Source: Bog-473 sp963791995
GTDB lineage: Bacteria > Actinomycetota > Acidimicrobiia > Acidimicrobiales > RAAP-2
DNA: 64,000 nucleotides
Reading direction: 5' to 3'
Assembly (NCBI GenBank): GCA_963791995.1
Contig: CAWBUQ010000023.1
Coordinates: 124,001 to 188,000 of the forward strand
The position numbers and the translations under genes are program-made. Below the pieces are notes generated by a model. The model was not told the DNA's origin. It did not search any database and saw only the letters and a program-made list of their open reading frames with translations. Positions 18,479 to 27,202 of the stretch are shown here, in pieces; within the stretch, counting starts at the first letter, position 1; every line of letters begins with the position of its first letter.

Positions 18479-19030
18479 ATGGCTCTCGCTGTCGAAGACA
18501 TCGTTGCGCGGTGCCAAAAGGCGCTGAGCGAACACACCCCCTCCTTGGCCGTCCGTGATGTCCTTGCCGAGCTGGTGAACGATCGCGGTGGTCTTTCGCA
18601 GACCCTGGGTCCGGTCGAGCGGGGCGGCATCATCACGCTGCATCGGGCGGCTGACCTCACGGTGCTGCATGTTGCATGGACGCCCGGACTGACCCTCTAC
18701 CCCCACGAGCATCGGATGTGGGCCGCAATCGGTCTCTACGGGGGTCAAGAGGACAATGTCTTCTTCCGCCGGGTCCCCGAGGGCCTTCAGCCGGCCGGTG
18801 GCCGAGAGGTACCGGCCGGCGACGTTCTCGTGTTGGGCGATGACGCGATCCATTCGGTTGCAAATTCTCGGAAGGAGTTCGCCGTGGCGCTGCATGTGTA
18901 CGGAGGCGACTTCTTCTCAGTCGAGCGCTCCGAGTGGGACCTCGAGACACACGAAGAGCGTCCACGGGACTTTGAACGGACGCAGCTGCTCTTCGACGAG
19001 GCCAATGCTCGCTGGCTTCGGGGGTCTTGA
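18479..19030 (+). CDS. Cupin-fold metal-dependent protein (cysteine-dioxygenase-like)
   Basis: The 183-residue product has an N-terminal helical part and a double-stranded beta-helix: LYPHEHRMWAAIGLYGG carries the H-x-H pair (about 76 and 78), the acidic ligand follows, and ALHVYGGDFF near residue 140 supplies the last His. This arrangement fits thiol dioxygenases and related predicted metal-dependent enzymes. The substrate is unknown. It lies alone with a clear promoter gap upstream. Confidence 0.75.
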   Translation: MALAVEDIVARCQKALSEHTPSLAVRDVLAELVNDRGGLSQTLGPVERGGIITLHRAADLTVLHVAWTPGLTLYPHEHRMWAAIGLYGGQEDNVFFRRVPEGLQPAGGREVPAGDVLVLGDDAIHSVANSRKEFAVALHVYGGDFFSVERSEWDLETHEERPRDFERTQLLFDEANARWLRGS

Positions 19031-19063
19031 TCCGAGCGCCGGATCCTGATCGGGAGGCTCCGC

Positions 19064-19351
19064 TCAGGTGTGCGAAGGACCCGCTACTTGACGTTGCTGT
19101 GTGTGGAGCTCCGCGAACCTGGGCTCAGGCGTGTCCGGAGGCAGATTCGGCTTGACGACCTCGTTGAACCAGGCATCGTGCTGATCGACCGATTCCCAGA
19201 TCTCAATCACCGTGATACCGCCGTCTTCCACGATGGCGTAGTGGGCCACGAAACCATCAGCCTTGCTCTGCGATGGCATGGCTCCAGCGGAAATTTCGTC
19301 GTACGCCCCAGCAGGCATGCCCGTAGCGTGATGTTGCTTGAGGACTGCCAT
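19064..19351 (-). CDS. Small hypothetical protein, probable dimeric alpha/beta barrel
   Basis: A 95-residue product starting MAVLKQHHATGMPAGAYDEI. The layout of strand, helix, strand (GFVAHYAIVEDGGITVIEIW), helix (DQHDAWFNEVVKP) is that of ferredoxin-like dimeric barrels. No catalytic residues can be assigned. It is convergent with the cupin gene. Confidence 0.6.
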   Translation of the reverse strand: MAVLKQHHATGMPAGAYDEISAGAMPSQSKADGFVAHYAIVEDGGITVIEIWESVDQHDAWFNEVVKPNLPPDTPEPRFAELHTQQRQVAGPSHT

Positions 19352-19425
19352 TGAGCACCCTTCGGTCGGGCCCGGATGCCCGGACTCCGACACGTTGCCA
19401 CAGACAGCGGACACCGTCCTTGGTC

Positions 19426-20055
19426 TCAGGAGTCACGCCGGGCACAGATGACGGCGTCGACGCCGGTCCCCACCGCAGGCCTTGGGCGGTCCTCCGCCAC
19501 GAGGAACGTCCAGCGGTCGGGGTCGAGGGCCGCGGTCGCGGCGTCGACCGAGACCTGGAACTGACCGGCCGCAGCTGTTCCGGCGCCGGTTGTCGGGTCG
19601 GTCGGGCGGTGGCCCACCATGAACAAGATGCCGCCCGGGGCGACCCCTCCTGCGAGCCGCCGCACCATGGCTGCCACCGAGTCCGCCACGTGGACGTACA
19701 GCGAGAGTGCGAGGCCGTAGTACCCAGCCGGCGGAGTCCACGTCGAGAGATCGCCCTCGACCCAGTCGATGCGCCGGGCGATGTCGATGCCGGCGTTCTC
19801 GGCCGTCGAACGGGCGTACGCCAACGCCGTTGGCGAGAAGTCGACTGCGGTCACGCGCCACCCCCGCGCTGCGAGCCACAGGGCCTCCGATCCGTGTCCG
19901 CACCCGGCGTCGAGCGCGAACCGCGGCCCGAGATTCGCCACCTCGGCAGTGAGCCACTGGTTCGGGGGCCGCCGCGCGACCTGATCGGAATGATCACGAA
20001 GAACCTGGGACCAACGATGCTCCCAGAAGTCCTGGTCGAATGTCGGCTCGGTCAC
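19426..20055 (-). CDS. Class I SAM-dependent methyltransferase
   Basis: The 209-residue product starts at the GTG at 20055, eight bases after the stop of the GT39 gene, so the two are probably co-translated. Motif I ALDAGCGHGSEALWLAARG binds SAM, and acidic motif II is VTAVDFSPTALAYAR. WVEGDLSTW and LYVHVADSVAAMVRRLAGGVAPGG complete the fold. The N-terminal FWEHRWSQVL segment resembles small-molecule methyltransferases such as the tellurite/thiopurine group. The substrate is unknown. Confidence 0.85.
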   Translation of the reverse strand: MTEPTFDQDFWEHRWSQVLRDHSDQVARRPPNQWLTAEVANLGPRFALDAGCGHGSEALWLAARGWRVTAVDFSPTALAYARSTAENAGIDIARRIDWVEGDLSTWTPPAGYYGLALSLYVHVADSVAAMVRRLAGGVAPGGILFMVGHRPTDPTTGAGTAAAGQFQVSVDAATAALDPDRWTFLVAEDRPRPAVGTGVDAVICARRDS

Positions 20056-20063
20056 GCTGACTC

Positions 20064-21584
20064 TCACAGATCCCGGAGACGGGGCCAGAGCACGGACCAG
20101 CCGGCCTTGGGAGCCGAGCATGTCCAGACGGCGGAACCCTGCTCTTGATCGTCGACGCCGAGTTGGTTGTTCAGGCGTGTCTCGAGGGTGCACGCACCGA
20201 ACAACGACGCGAGCTTCTGCTGCGTGAAGCCGACGACGACGAACGTGCGCGCCGATGAAGGTGGAGGACCCCAGTACCAAAAGCCATCTTGACCACTGAA
20301 GGCCGGAGGTAACCCGAACGACGCCCCGAATCGATCCACTGCGCCGGCCTCTCCGTAGTTGCTCGCCAAGATGCTGGTTGTCGACCTTTGGCCTTGGGGG
20401 ACGGTGTTGTAGACGTGCGCGATCTGACTGACGAAGGTGGGCCATCCGATCGTCTCTCCATCGTCGTAATTCAGTGCGACGATGGGCGTGTCGTGGACGA
20501 GGCCTAACGGGAGAACGGGCAGGGCGAACGTGATTGTGCCGAGTGCCGTGAGCACGAGGGCCGCCCCGGCGACGGTCCGCCGAAGCCTGATGCGACCGCG
20601 TCCGAGCCAGTCGATGGTCGGTTGTGAACCTGCGGCCACGAGCACTGGGAGATAGGCGGCCAAGTAGTACGCCTTGCCTCCCGTGACGAGGACGACAACG
20701 GCCAACGCAACGTAGGCAACGCCCAGAGCCCGACACCACCGGAGGACCGGGTCGCGAAAGAGGCGGACGAGGCCCGCGATCCACACCGGGCACAACCACG
20801 GGCTCACGAGCACCAGTTGTTCGGGAATGATGAGCGCGCGTGGCGTCGAAGTTCCGGACCCGCCCGCGGCAATGGATCGACTCACGGCCAACTCGGGCCA
20901 GCCATGCTGGGCCTGCCACACGACGTACGGCGCCCACATGATGGCTGCGATCACCGCGCCGATCCACAGCCACGGCGTGGCCAAGAGCTGCCGAGGACCA
21001 GATACCAGGACACCGACGAGGATCGCAGCCAACAAGAAGGCCACGAGATCGCTGTTGAGCAGTCCGACCCCTGCGACAACGCCGATGACGATCCACAGGC
21101 TCTCGTTCCGGACGCGAAGGACGCGGACGATGAGCCACAGCAGCAGGGTCCACGACAGCAAATCGAACGCAGTGGTACTCAAGAGATGATCTGCTCCGAG
21201 CACCAGTCCCGAAAGGGCGATCGAGAGGGCCGCGAGCACCTGGGCCGGACGTCGTGCACCGAGTTCTCGTGCGAGCAGGCCCGTCAACACGATGGTCCCG
21301 GCCGCGGCGAGAGCCGACGGCAGCCGCAGGAGAACGAGGGAGCCCGGGGCGAGGTCTGACATCCATCGGGCAACCAGCGGCATCAAAGGCGGCTGGTCCG
21401 GGTAGCCCCAGGCCAGGTGGCGCCCGGCTTCGAGGAAGTACAGCTCGTCTCGGTGATAGCCGTAGCGAGCTGACAGACCCACCAAGAGCAACGAGGTGGC
21501 ACCTGCAATCACCAGGACGGCGTGGCTCAGCGGCGCAAGCGTCGAGGTGTGGGTCGCATCTACGGGAATCGAGCGGACCGACAT
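20064..21584 (-). CDS. GT39-type membrane glycosyltransferase (dolichyl/polyprenyl-phosphate sugar)
   Basis: The 506-residue polytopic membrane protein has about ten hydrophobic helices. The diagnostic first loop YHRDELYFLEAGRHLAWGYP contains the catalytic acidic pair (DE) of ArnT/PMT enzymes, which use a polyprenyl-phosphate sugar. A soluble C-terminal region ends near the stop. It likely glycosylates an exported protein, lipid or wall polymer. The methyltransferase gene follows immediately. Its own upstream region to the SPFH gene is about 195 bases. Confidence 0.88.
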   Translation of the reverse strand: MSVRSIPVDATHTSTLAPLSHAVLVIAGATSLLLVGLSARYGYHRDELYFLEAGRHLAWGYPDQPPLMPLVARWMSDLAPGSLVLLRLPSALAAAGTIVLTGLLARELGARRPAQVLAALSIALSGLVLGADHLLSTTAFDLLSWTLLLWLIVRVLRVRNESLWIVIGVVAGVGLLNSDLVAFLLAAILVGVLVSGPRQLLATPWLWIGAVIAAIMWAPYVVWQAQHGWPELAVSRSIAAGGSGTSTPRALIIPEQLVLVSPWLCPVWIAGLVRLFRDPVLRWCRALGVAYVALAVVVLVTGGKAYYLAAYLPVLVAAGSQPTIDWLGRGRIRLRRTVAGAALVLTALGTITFALPVLPLGLVHDTPIVALNYDDGETIGWPTFVSQIAHVYNTVPQGQRSTTSILASNYGEAGAVDRFGASFGLPPAFSGQDGFWYWGPPPSSARTFVVVGFTQQKLASLFGACTLETRLNNQLGVDDQEQGSAVWTCSAPKAGWSVLWPRLRDL

Positions 21585-21779
21585 CGAACACGTCAGTGCC
21601 CGAAGAGCCGAGGGTGACGCGCCCGCTGTTCACGCGCGTGCGCCCCCGACCGCGACGCTGGGCCCGCTCATGGGCGACGAAAGTAGCCGGTCAACACCGA
21701 AGGGATCGGTGCCTCGTTTCGCCGGGGCGGGCCCCGGGGACGGCAGTGCGGCACACCGCCGGTGCCGCCGCGAGTGGAG

Positions 21780-22835
21780 CTACGGCAGCTCCGGGCTCGA
21801 CGGCCGGGCCGGGCGGGCCGGCGGCGGGGGCGGTGGCGGTGGCGGTGGGGACGCCCCGTTCGAACTCGGGTCTTTCATGTTCTCCTGTCGCAACGTCGAC
21901 AGGAGGACCTCGGCCGCGCCCATCAGGCTGGTGGCCTCGTAGGGCACGACGACCTTGGAATTGTCCGACGTCGCGATGTCCTGGAGCGCCCGCAGCTGCA
22001 AGACCGCCAGTGTGTGCGGATTGATGGCCACGGTGTCGATCGACGTCAACCGGGACGCCTCGCCCTCACCTCGGAGCACGAGCGCCTTCTTCTCACCCTC
22101 GGCCTGAAGTTCGAGCACCTTCATCTGCGCCTCGGCACGCAGGATCGCCGACTGCTTGGCTCCCTCGGCTTCGAGGACCGCGGCCTGCTTGCGGCCACCG
22201 GCGCTGTTGATGGCAGCCTGCTGCTCACCTTCGGACTTCAAGATGGCGGCCCGCTTGTGCTGCTCGGCCTCTTTCTGCTCCGACATCGCCTGCACGACGT
22301 TGAGCGGCGGGGTGATGTCGAGGATCTCAATCCGGTTCAGCCGCACGCCCCATTTGGCCGTGGCGTCGGCCATGTGATCCTGCATGCGACTGTTGATGGT
22401 CTCGCGCTCCGAGAGCGCCTGGTCGAGTGAGAGCTCCCCGAACACCGCCCGCAGCGCCGTGCGTGACAGCTGATCCACGGCCAACTGGAAGTCGTTGATC
22501 TCGAAGAGGGCGGATCTGACGTCGATGACCTGGCAGAAGATGGTCGCGCTCACCTGGAGGGACACGTTGTCCTTGGTGATGACGGCCTGCTGGTCACCGG
22601 TCATCGGGAATTCCCGGACGTCAACCTTCTCCATCCGGTCGATGAACGGAGTGAGGATGTGGAGTCCGGGCTGCCCGACGGTCTTGAACTCCCCCAGTCG
22701 CTTCACCACGCCGACGCTTCCCTGCTGCACGATCTTGACGAAGCGGCTCGCGAAAAGAGTCACCAATCCGATCCCCGCCAGGGCTGCCACGATGATGATG
22801 CCGACTACTTCACCAGCCGACGCGAACAGAAACAT
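21780..22835 (-). CDS. SPFH-domain (stomatin/flotillin-like) membrane protein
   Basis: The 351-residue product has an N-terminal hydrophobic anchor (residues 8-30), then the SPFH/band-7 domain (VPQQ-like VQQGSVGVVKRLGEF, the HILTPFIDRMEKVDVRE segment, and RALRAVFGELSLDQALSERE), and a long coiled coil rich in Ala, Glu and Lys. The tail is a run of Gly/Pro with about eleven consecutive prolines. It organises membrane microdomains. A short NfeD-like gene precedes it by 12 bases, which is the standard pair. Confidence 0.92.
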   Translation of the reverse strand: MFLFASAGEVVGIIIVAALAGIGLVTLFASRFVKIVQQGSVGVVKRLGEFKTVGQPGLHILTPFIDRMEKVDVREFPMTGDQQAVITKDNVSLQVSATIFCQVIDVRSALFEINDFQLAVDQLSRTALRAVFGELSLDQALSERETINSRMQDHMADATAKWGVRLNRIEILDITPPLNVVQAMSEQKEAEQHKRAAILKSEGEQQAAINSAGGRKQAAVLEAEGAKQSAILRAEAQMKVLELQAEGEKKALVLRGEGEASRLTSIDTVAINPHTLAVLQLRALQDIATSDNSKVVVPYEATSLMGAAEVLLSTLRQENMKDPSSNGASPPPPPPPPPPARPARPSSPELP

Positions 22836-22847
22836 GGGAGTACCTCT

Positions 22848-23057
22848 CTAACTGTCGACGGCGTAGACGACGAGCAGGCCTCGCTCGACGTCGGCGACGA
22901 CGACATCGGTCCCGACAGGGATACTCGCGTCAGGGTCGAGTGGGATTGCCAACCACTCCTCTCCCCTGGCCCGGATCCTTCCGGGGTGGTGCGCTCCCTC
23001 AATCGCCTTGGTCACCAGCGCGGAGTCGCCGACCATACCTTGGACGCCATTGAGCAC
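22848..23057 (-). CDS. Short NfeD-type OB-fold protein
   Basis: The 69-residue product has the C-terminal OB-fold of NfeD proteins: a GMVGDSALVTKAIE start, PGRIRARGEEWLA, and a VGTDVVVADVERGLLVVYAV end. There is no membrane or protease part. NfeD proteins partner SPFH proteins; the SPFH gene follows at once, so this is probably a soluble minimal partner. Confidence 0.75.
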   Translation of the reverse strand: MLNGVQGMVGDSALVTKAIEGAHHPGRIRARGEEWLAIPLDPDASIPVGTDVVVADVERGLLVVYAVDS

Positions 23058-23070
23058 GGAAAACAGTCTA

Positions 23071-23853
23071 TTAGCGCCCGATGTAGATGGCTTCTCGCTT
23101 CTCGGTGAAGGCGGCCAGAGCCTCGGCGGTGTCCTGGGTCGAGAAGTTCAGTGCCTGGCAACGGGCCTCGTCCTCGACGGCCTGCTCCATGGAGGCCGTG
23201 GAGGACGCGTGCAGCAGCGTCTTGGTCATGGAAAGCGCCAGTGGCGGCCCGGCGGCCAGGGTGGATGCCCAGTCGTCGACGAAGCCGTCCAGCTCGTCAG
23301 CGGGCAGTGCCCGGTTGACCAGCCCGATCGAGGCCGCTTCGACGCCGCTCCACATTCCTCCGAAGAGGGCGATCTCCTTGGCCCGAGCCAGTCCGACCAA
23401 CCGAGGCAGCAACCAGGAGGCCCCGTTGTCGAGCGAGAGGCCGCGCTTGGCGAAGATCATGGAGAGCCGGGCCGTTTCGCTGCAGACGCAGAGGTCGCAC
23501 CCGAGCGCCAACGACAGCCCCGCCCCGACCGCCACGCCCTCGACCTTGGCGATCGTGGGCTTGGTGACGCGGTGCAAGGACAGCGCGACGTCACCGAGCC
23601 GGCGCATACGCACCAGGCCGGCGCGCTTGGCGTCGGTCGCCGGGCCGTTGGGATCACCGAGGTCGGCACCCGAGCAGAAGGCCCCGCCGGCACCGGTCAG
23701 GACCATCACCCGGTCCTCGGGGTTGTCCTCGACCTCAATGAAGGTCTCGAGCAGCTCGGTCAGCATCTTGCCGTTGGCGGCGTTCTTGCGCTCCGGACGG
23801 TTCATCGTGACGGTGACGACGCCGTCCTTGCGCTCGACGATCAGGGTCTCCAT
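23071..23853 (-). CDS. Enoyl-CoA hydratase/isomerase family protein
   Basis: From the ATG at 23853 (METLIVERKDG) the product is 260 residues of the crotonase fold. The first oxyanion-hole segment is MVLTGAGGAFCSGADLGD and the second is VAVGAGLSLALGCDLCVC, both stabilising the enolate of acyl-CoA; a Glu is expected in the following ARLSMIFAKRG region. It hydrates or isomerises enoyl-CoA, in beta-oxidation or a related pathway. An apparent in-frame join with yraN upstream is an artefact of an indel in yraN. Confidence 0.9.
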   Translation of the reverse strand: METLIVERKDGVVTVTMNRPERKNAANGKMLTELLETFIEVEDNPEDRVMVLTGAGGAFCSGADLGDPNGPATDAKRAGLVRMRRLGDVALSLHRVTKPTIAKVEGVAVGAGLSLALGCDLCVCSETARLSMIFAKRGLSLDNGASWLLPRLVGLARAKEIALFGGMWSGVEAASIGLVNRALPADELDGFVDDWASTLAAGPPLALSMTKTLLHASSTASMEQAVEDEARCQALNFSTQDTAEALAAFTEKREAIYIGR

Positions 23854-23879
23854 GAGGACCGACCCTACGCGGCGGGGTC

Positions 23880-24238
23880 TCAGAACGCACTTTCGACGAT
23901 GTGCAGGGCATGCCTGGTCGAGCGCGGCGACGTCGAAGCGGATGTGGTCGTAGCTGGCGGGCTGGCTCCGGAGGTACTCGGTGGCCAGACGCCGGAGCCG
24001 GCGCTGCTTGGCCGGAGTGACCGCCTCGAGGGGATGCCCGTGCGCGTGCGTCGAGCGGGCCTTCACCTCGCACACGACGAGCGTCAGGCAACCGGCGGGA
24101 TTCTGCCGGGTGCACAAGAGGTCGATCTCGCCGTGCGAGCACCGCCAGTTCCGCGCGAGCACCCGGTAGCCGTGTGCCGCATACCACTCGGCCGCGACCT
24201 GCTCTCCCCTGTATCCCAGCGCGCGGTCGATCGGCCAC
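23880..24238 (-). CDS. yraN: YraN-family nuclease-fold protein, frameshifted at both ends
   Basis: YraN is a small restriction-endonuclease-fold protein linked to Holliday-junction or transformation processing. The core reads LGYRGEQVAAEWYAAHGYRVL, HGEIDLLCTR and VVCEVKARS. After SYDHIRFDVAALDQ the frame changes; another frame ends HIVESAF at a TGA (23880-23882), the conserved YraN terminus. At the other end the GTG at 24238 opens in a different frame (VADRP) than the core, so a second indel is likely. Without these indels it does not fuse with the enoyl-CoA hydratase gene. Confidence 0.75.
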
Positions 24239-24257
24239 GCCCGGTGAACGGTCGGGC

Positions 24258-24551
24258 CTAGAGCTCCTGTTCGGGCAGCCGCTCGATGTTCACGTCGCGG
24301 AAGGTGACGACGCGCACTTCGGGCACGAAGCGGGCCGGCCGGTACATGTCCCACACCCAGGCATCGTGCAGCACCACCTCGATGCAGGCCGGCGACGTGT
24401 CGGAGCGCACGGTGAGCGACACCTCGTTGGCGAGGTAGAAACGCCGCTCCGTCTCGATCACGTAGCGGAAGACCGGGAGGACGGCTCGGTACTCCTGGAC
24501 GAGCCCGAGCTCAATTTCGGACTCGTAGCGCTCGAGGTCTTCCTCGCTCAC
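24258..24551 (-). CDS. DUF2469 family protein
   Basis: A 97-residue product starting MSEEDLERYESEIELGLVQEY, with the conserved VIETERRFYLANEV block and DAWVWDMYRPARFV. DUF2469 is an actinobacterial family of unknown role that normally lies between rnhB and yraN. It is here between rplS and yraN, without lepB or rnhB, so the context is only partly the usual one. Confidence 0.9.
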   Translation of the reverse strand: MSEEDLERYESEIELGLVQEYRAVLPVFRYVIETERRFYLANEVSLTVRSDTSPACIEVVLHDAWVWDMYRPARFVPEVRVVTFRDVNIERLPEQEL

Positions 24552-24569
24552 GCCGCGCCGCCCGAGGTG

Positions 24570-25103
24570 CTAGCCGTCTGCGTCCTCCTGCTCGGCAGCG
24601 TCGGCTTCGTCGACCACCTCGTCCTCACCACTGGCGTCGACCAGCTCGTCCTCGACCACGTCGACGTCCTCGACGTCGACCTCGTCGACCAGCTCCTCCT
24701 CGAGGACTTCGTCGTCGACGACGTCCTCGGCCACCCCGGCCACCGCCGCCTTGCCCCGCGGCACGCGGCGCTCTTTGATCTTGGCCGCCTTCCCGTGCCG
24801 GTCACGCAGGTAGTAGAGCTTGGCCCGGCGCACGTCGCCGAGGGTCGTGACCTCGATCCTGGCGATGGTCGGCGAGTGCACCGGGAAGGTCCGCTCGACG
24901 CCGACGCCGAAGCTCACCTTGCGCACGGTGAAGGTCTCTTGCACCCCGCCCCCCTGGCGTCGCATGACCGCACCCTGGAAGACCTGGACGCGCTCCCGGT
25001 TCCCCTCGACCACCCGGACGTGCACCTTCACGGTGTCGCCGGGGCGGAATTCGGGGATGTCGTCGCGCAGGCTGTCGCGATCGATCGTTTCGGTGGGGTG
25101 CAT
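24570..25103 (-). CDS. rplS: Ribosomal protein bL19 with a long acidic tail
   Basis: The first 116 residues are bL19: RPGDTVKVHVRVVEG, QVFQGAVMRRQGGGV, TFTVRKVSFGVGVERTFPVH, and RRAKLYYLRDRHGKAAKIKE. L19 sits at the 30S-50S interface. The remaining 60 residues are almost entirely Glu, Asp and Val (VDEVDVEDVDVVEDELVD type repeats), unusual for the family and potentially an intrinsically disordered tail. The frame is intact and free of the indels seen around it. Confidence 0.95.
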   Translation of the reverse strand: MHPTETIDRDSLRDDIPEFRPGDTVKVHVRVVEGNRERVQVFQGAVMRRQGGGVQETFTVRKVSFGVGVERTFPVHSPTIARIEVTTLGDVRRAKLYYLRDRHGKAAKIKERRVPRGKAAVAGVAEDVVDDEVLEEELVDEVDVEDVDVVEDELVDASGEDEVVDEADAAEQEDADG

Positions 25104-25142
25104 GGGGGCGTCCTTCGCTCACTCCGGCCCGTTGTGCTGGGT

Positions 25143-25928
25143 CTATTCCTGCTCGGTCTGCTCAGTGCCGGACAGGACATCGTAGCCGTGCTCGGCGAGG
25201 GCACGCACGTCGCTGGGGCTGAGCGCCGACGCCCTGACCAGGCGCTCCAACAGATCGGGGCGCCGCGCCGCTGTCCGCAGCGAGGGCCTGGGTGCGCCGC
25301 CAGGTCGCCACCGCCCCGTGGTCGCCCGATCGCAGCACCTCGGGCACCTCCCACCCCCGGAACGAGGCGGGCCGGGTGTACTGGGGATACTCGAGCAGTC
25401 CGGCGCTGAAGCTCTCGTCCTGGGCGGAGTCCTCGTTGCCCAGGACGCCCGGGCAGGAGGCGGGCCACCGCCTCGAGCACGACCAGCGCCGCCAGCTCCC
25501 CACCCGCCAGCACGAAGTCGCCCACCGACAGCTCGCCGTCGACCAGGTGGTCCGTCACCCGCTGGTCCACCCCTTCGTAGCGCCCGCACAGCAGCGAGAA
25601 GCCGCCGCCGGGCGCGTCACCCAGGGCCGCCAGCTCGGTTGCCACGTCCTGGTCGAAGCGGCGGCCTCCGGGGGCCAGGAGGTAGAGAGGACGAGGCAGG
25701 TCGGGGACGGCTTCGACGCTGCGGAAGAGCGGCTCGGCCATGAGCACCATGCCGGCGCCGCCGCCGAAGGGGCTGTCGTCGACGGAGCGGCGGGGGTCGT
25801 CCGCGCCCTCGTCGCAGGTCGTGCACCCGCACGTCGAGCGCCCCGGCGCCGGTCGCCCGCCCGAGGATGGAGGCACCGCAGTAGCCCGTGACCACGTCGG
25901 GGAAGATCGTGAAGACGTCGATCCTCAC
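25143..25928 (-). CDS. trmD: tRNA (guanine-N1)-methyltransferase TrmD, multiply frameshifted
   Basis: TrmD methylates G37 of tRNA and is normally essential. From the ATG at 25928 it reads MRIDVFTIFPDVV and DVRVHDLR; the frame changes near 25811, continues with SPFGGGAGMVLMAEPLF, LLCGRYEGVDQRV and the SAM-binding knot LSVGDFVLAGGELAALVVLEAV; it changes again near 25450 (SFSAGLLEYPQYTRPA) and near 25280 to a normal C-terminus. At the first break CTGCGCGACGAG has apparently become CTGCGACGAG, a lost GC pair. I therefore think the gene is whole in the organism. Confidence 0.9.
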
Positions 25929-25965
25929 GGGCGGGTCCTCACGGCCGGTCCTCGCTGCCAGGACC

Positions 25966-26440
25966 TCACAGGTCGAGCAGACCTTCGGGGATGTCGACGT
26001 CGACCGTGCCGGCCGCGGCGTCGTGGCTGGTGACGAAGCGCAGCGGGATCAGGCCGCCGGCCTCGAGCACCAGCAGGTCGCTGGCCGGGTTGGCCTCGAC
26101 CGCGGCGACCCGGCCCAACGGCGCCCCGTGCGGCGTCGCGCACCGAGCGCCCCGACGAGCTCGTGCGACCCAGAGCGTTCCGGGTACCTCGAGCGGCTCG
26201 GCCTCGAGCTCGGCCCCGCGCAGCGCTCGGCCGCGGTGCGGTCCGTGACGCCCTCGAACTGGACCAGGTAGCGGCCCGTGCCGCCGATCGGGCGCGAGGA
26301 GACCACGCGCAGGGCGGTCCCCGCCGAGGTCAGGACCGTGCCCGGGTCCAGGCGTGGGTCTGGTCGGTCCAGAGGTCCACGACCACCTCGCCCCGCAGGC
26401 CGTGGGCCCGGGCGACCCGGCCGACCGTGAGCAGCTCAGT
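25966..26440 (-). CDS. rimM: 16S rRNA maturation protein RimM, frameshifted
   Basis: RimM assists late maturation of the 30S head. Pieces in several frames match its order: VGRVARAHGLRGEVVVDLWT at the N-terminus, then RPIGGTGRYLVQFEGVTDRTAAE, a HELVGA strand, and an end with LIPLRF and VDVPEGLLDL before the TGA at 25966-25968. At least three frame changes lie between about 26340 and 26130. The beginning overlaps the end of the KH-protein gene, so its start codon cannot be fixed. Confidence 0.8.
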
Positions 26441-26793
26441 CGTCGACGATGTCCACGCTGGCCTGGACGCCGTCCTTGGCGCCCGCCACGTTGACCAGGG
26501 TCCGGATGGCCTGCGCCGTCCGGCCCCGCCGGCCGATGACGCGGCCCATGTCCTCGGGCGCCACGTGCAGGCTCAAGCGCAGCCCGCCCGGCGCTCGTCG
26601 GTGTCGATGACCACGGCGTCGGGGTCGTTCGACAGCGAGCGGGCGAGATACGTCAGCACCGCCAGCGGCGTGCCCTCGTCGGGTTCGCTCGCGCTCGTTG
26701 CCCGAATTCGGCTTCGTCGTCGGCCATGTCGACGTCGGCGTCGCTGCCACCGTCGGTCTGGTTGATGTCGCCGGCTTCGTAGAGGTCGGTCAC
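26436..26793 (-). CDS. khpA: KH-domain RNA-binding protein (KhpA/YlqC type), frameshifted
   Basis: KhpA binds RNA and is linked to cell division. The GTG at 26793 overlaps the rpsP stop (GTGA). After an acidic N-terminus, frames change near 26690 and 26583. The joined product reads EGTPLAVLTYLARSLSNDPD, then the KH signature EDMGRVIGRRGRTAQAIRTL with the GRRG loop, and ends VDIVDD. The N-terminal extension of about 30 acidic residues is longer than usual. Order rpsP, khpA, rimM, trmD, rplS is canonical. Confidence 0.85.
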
Positions 26794-27074
26794 TTCGCCC
26801 TCGCCGCCGCGAACTCGTCCCAGGCGCCCGAGGTCTTGAGGATCCGCTCGACCCGCTCCGTCGGCTGGGCGCCGTTGACCAGCCACTTGACGGCCTTGGC
26901 GTTGTCGATGTTGATCACGGCGTCGGGCTCCGTCGTCGACGAGCCCCGGGGGGCGTAGGTGCCCACGATCTCGAGGAAGCGGCCGTCACGGGGCGACCGG
27001 CTGTCGGCGGCCACCACCCGGTAGGTCGGCTGCTTCTTCTTACCCATCCGCACCAGGCGGAGCTTCACTGCCAC
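26790..27074 (-). CDS. rpsP: Ribosomal protein bS16
   Basis: From the GTG at 27074 the 94-residue product reads VAVKLRLVRMGKKKQPTYRV and VAADSRSPRDGRFLE, the bS16 hallmark, followed by a short Ala-rich C-terminus. Upstream starts would add an unconserved leader. It begins the canonical operon and overlaps the KH gene by four bases. Confidence 0.95.
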   Translation of the reverse strand: MAVKLRLVRMGKKKQPTYRVVAADSRSPRDGRFLEIVGTYAPRGSSTTEPDAVINIDNAKAVKWLVNGAQPTERVERILKTSGAWDEFAAARAK

Positions 27075-27202
27075 GAACTGATTCCTCCACTTCTGGGATC
27101 CCAGGCCCGCGATGCGGAGCCCGGGATTCGGCTCACCGGCGGACACGCCTGGCGGCCAGGCCCACCATTCTGCCAGATGGACCAGGTGCAGGGCTTCTCG
27201 GG

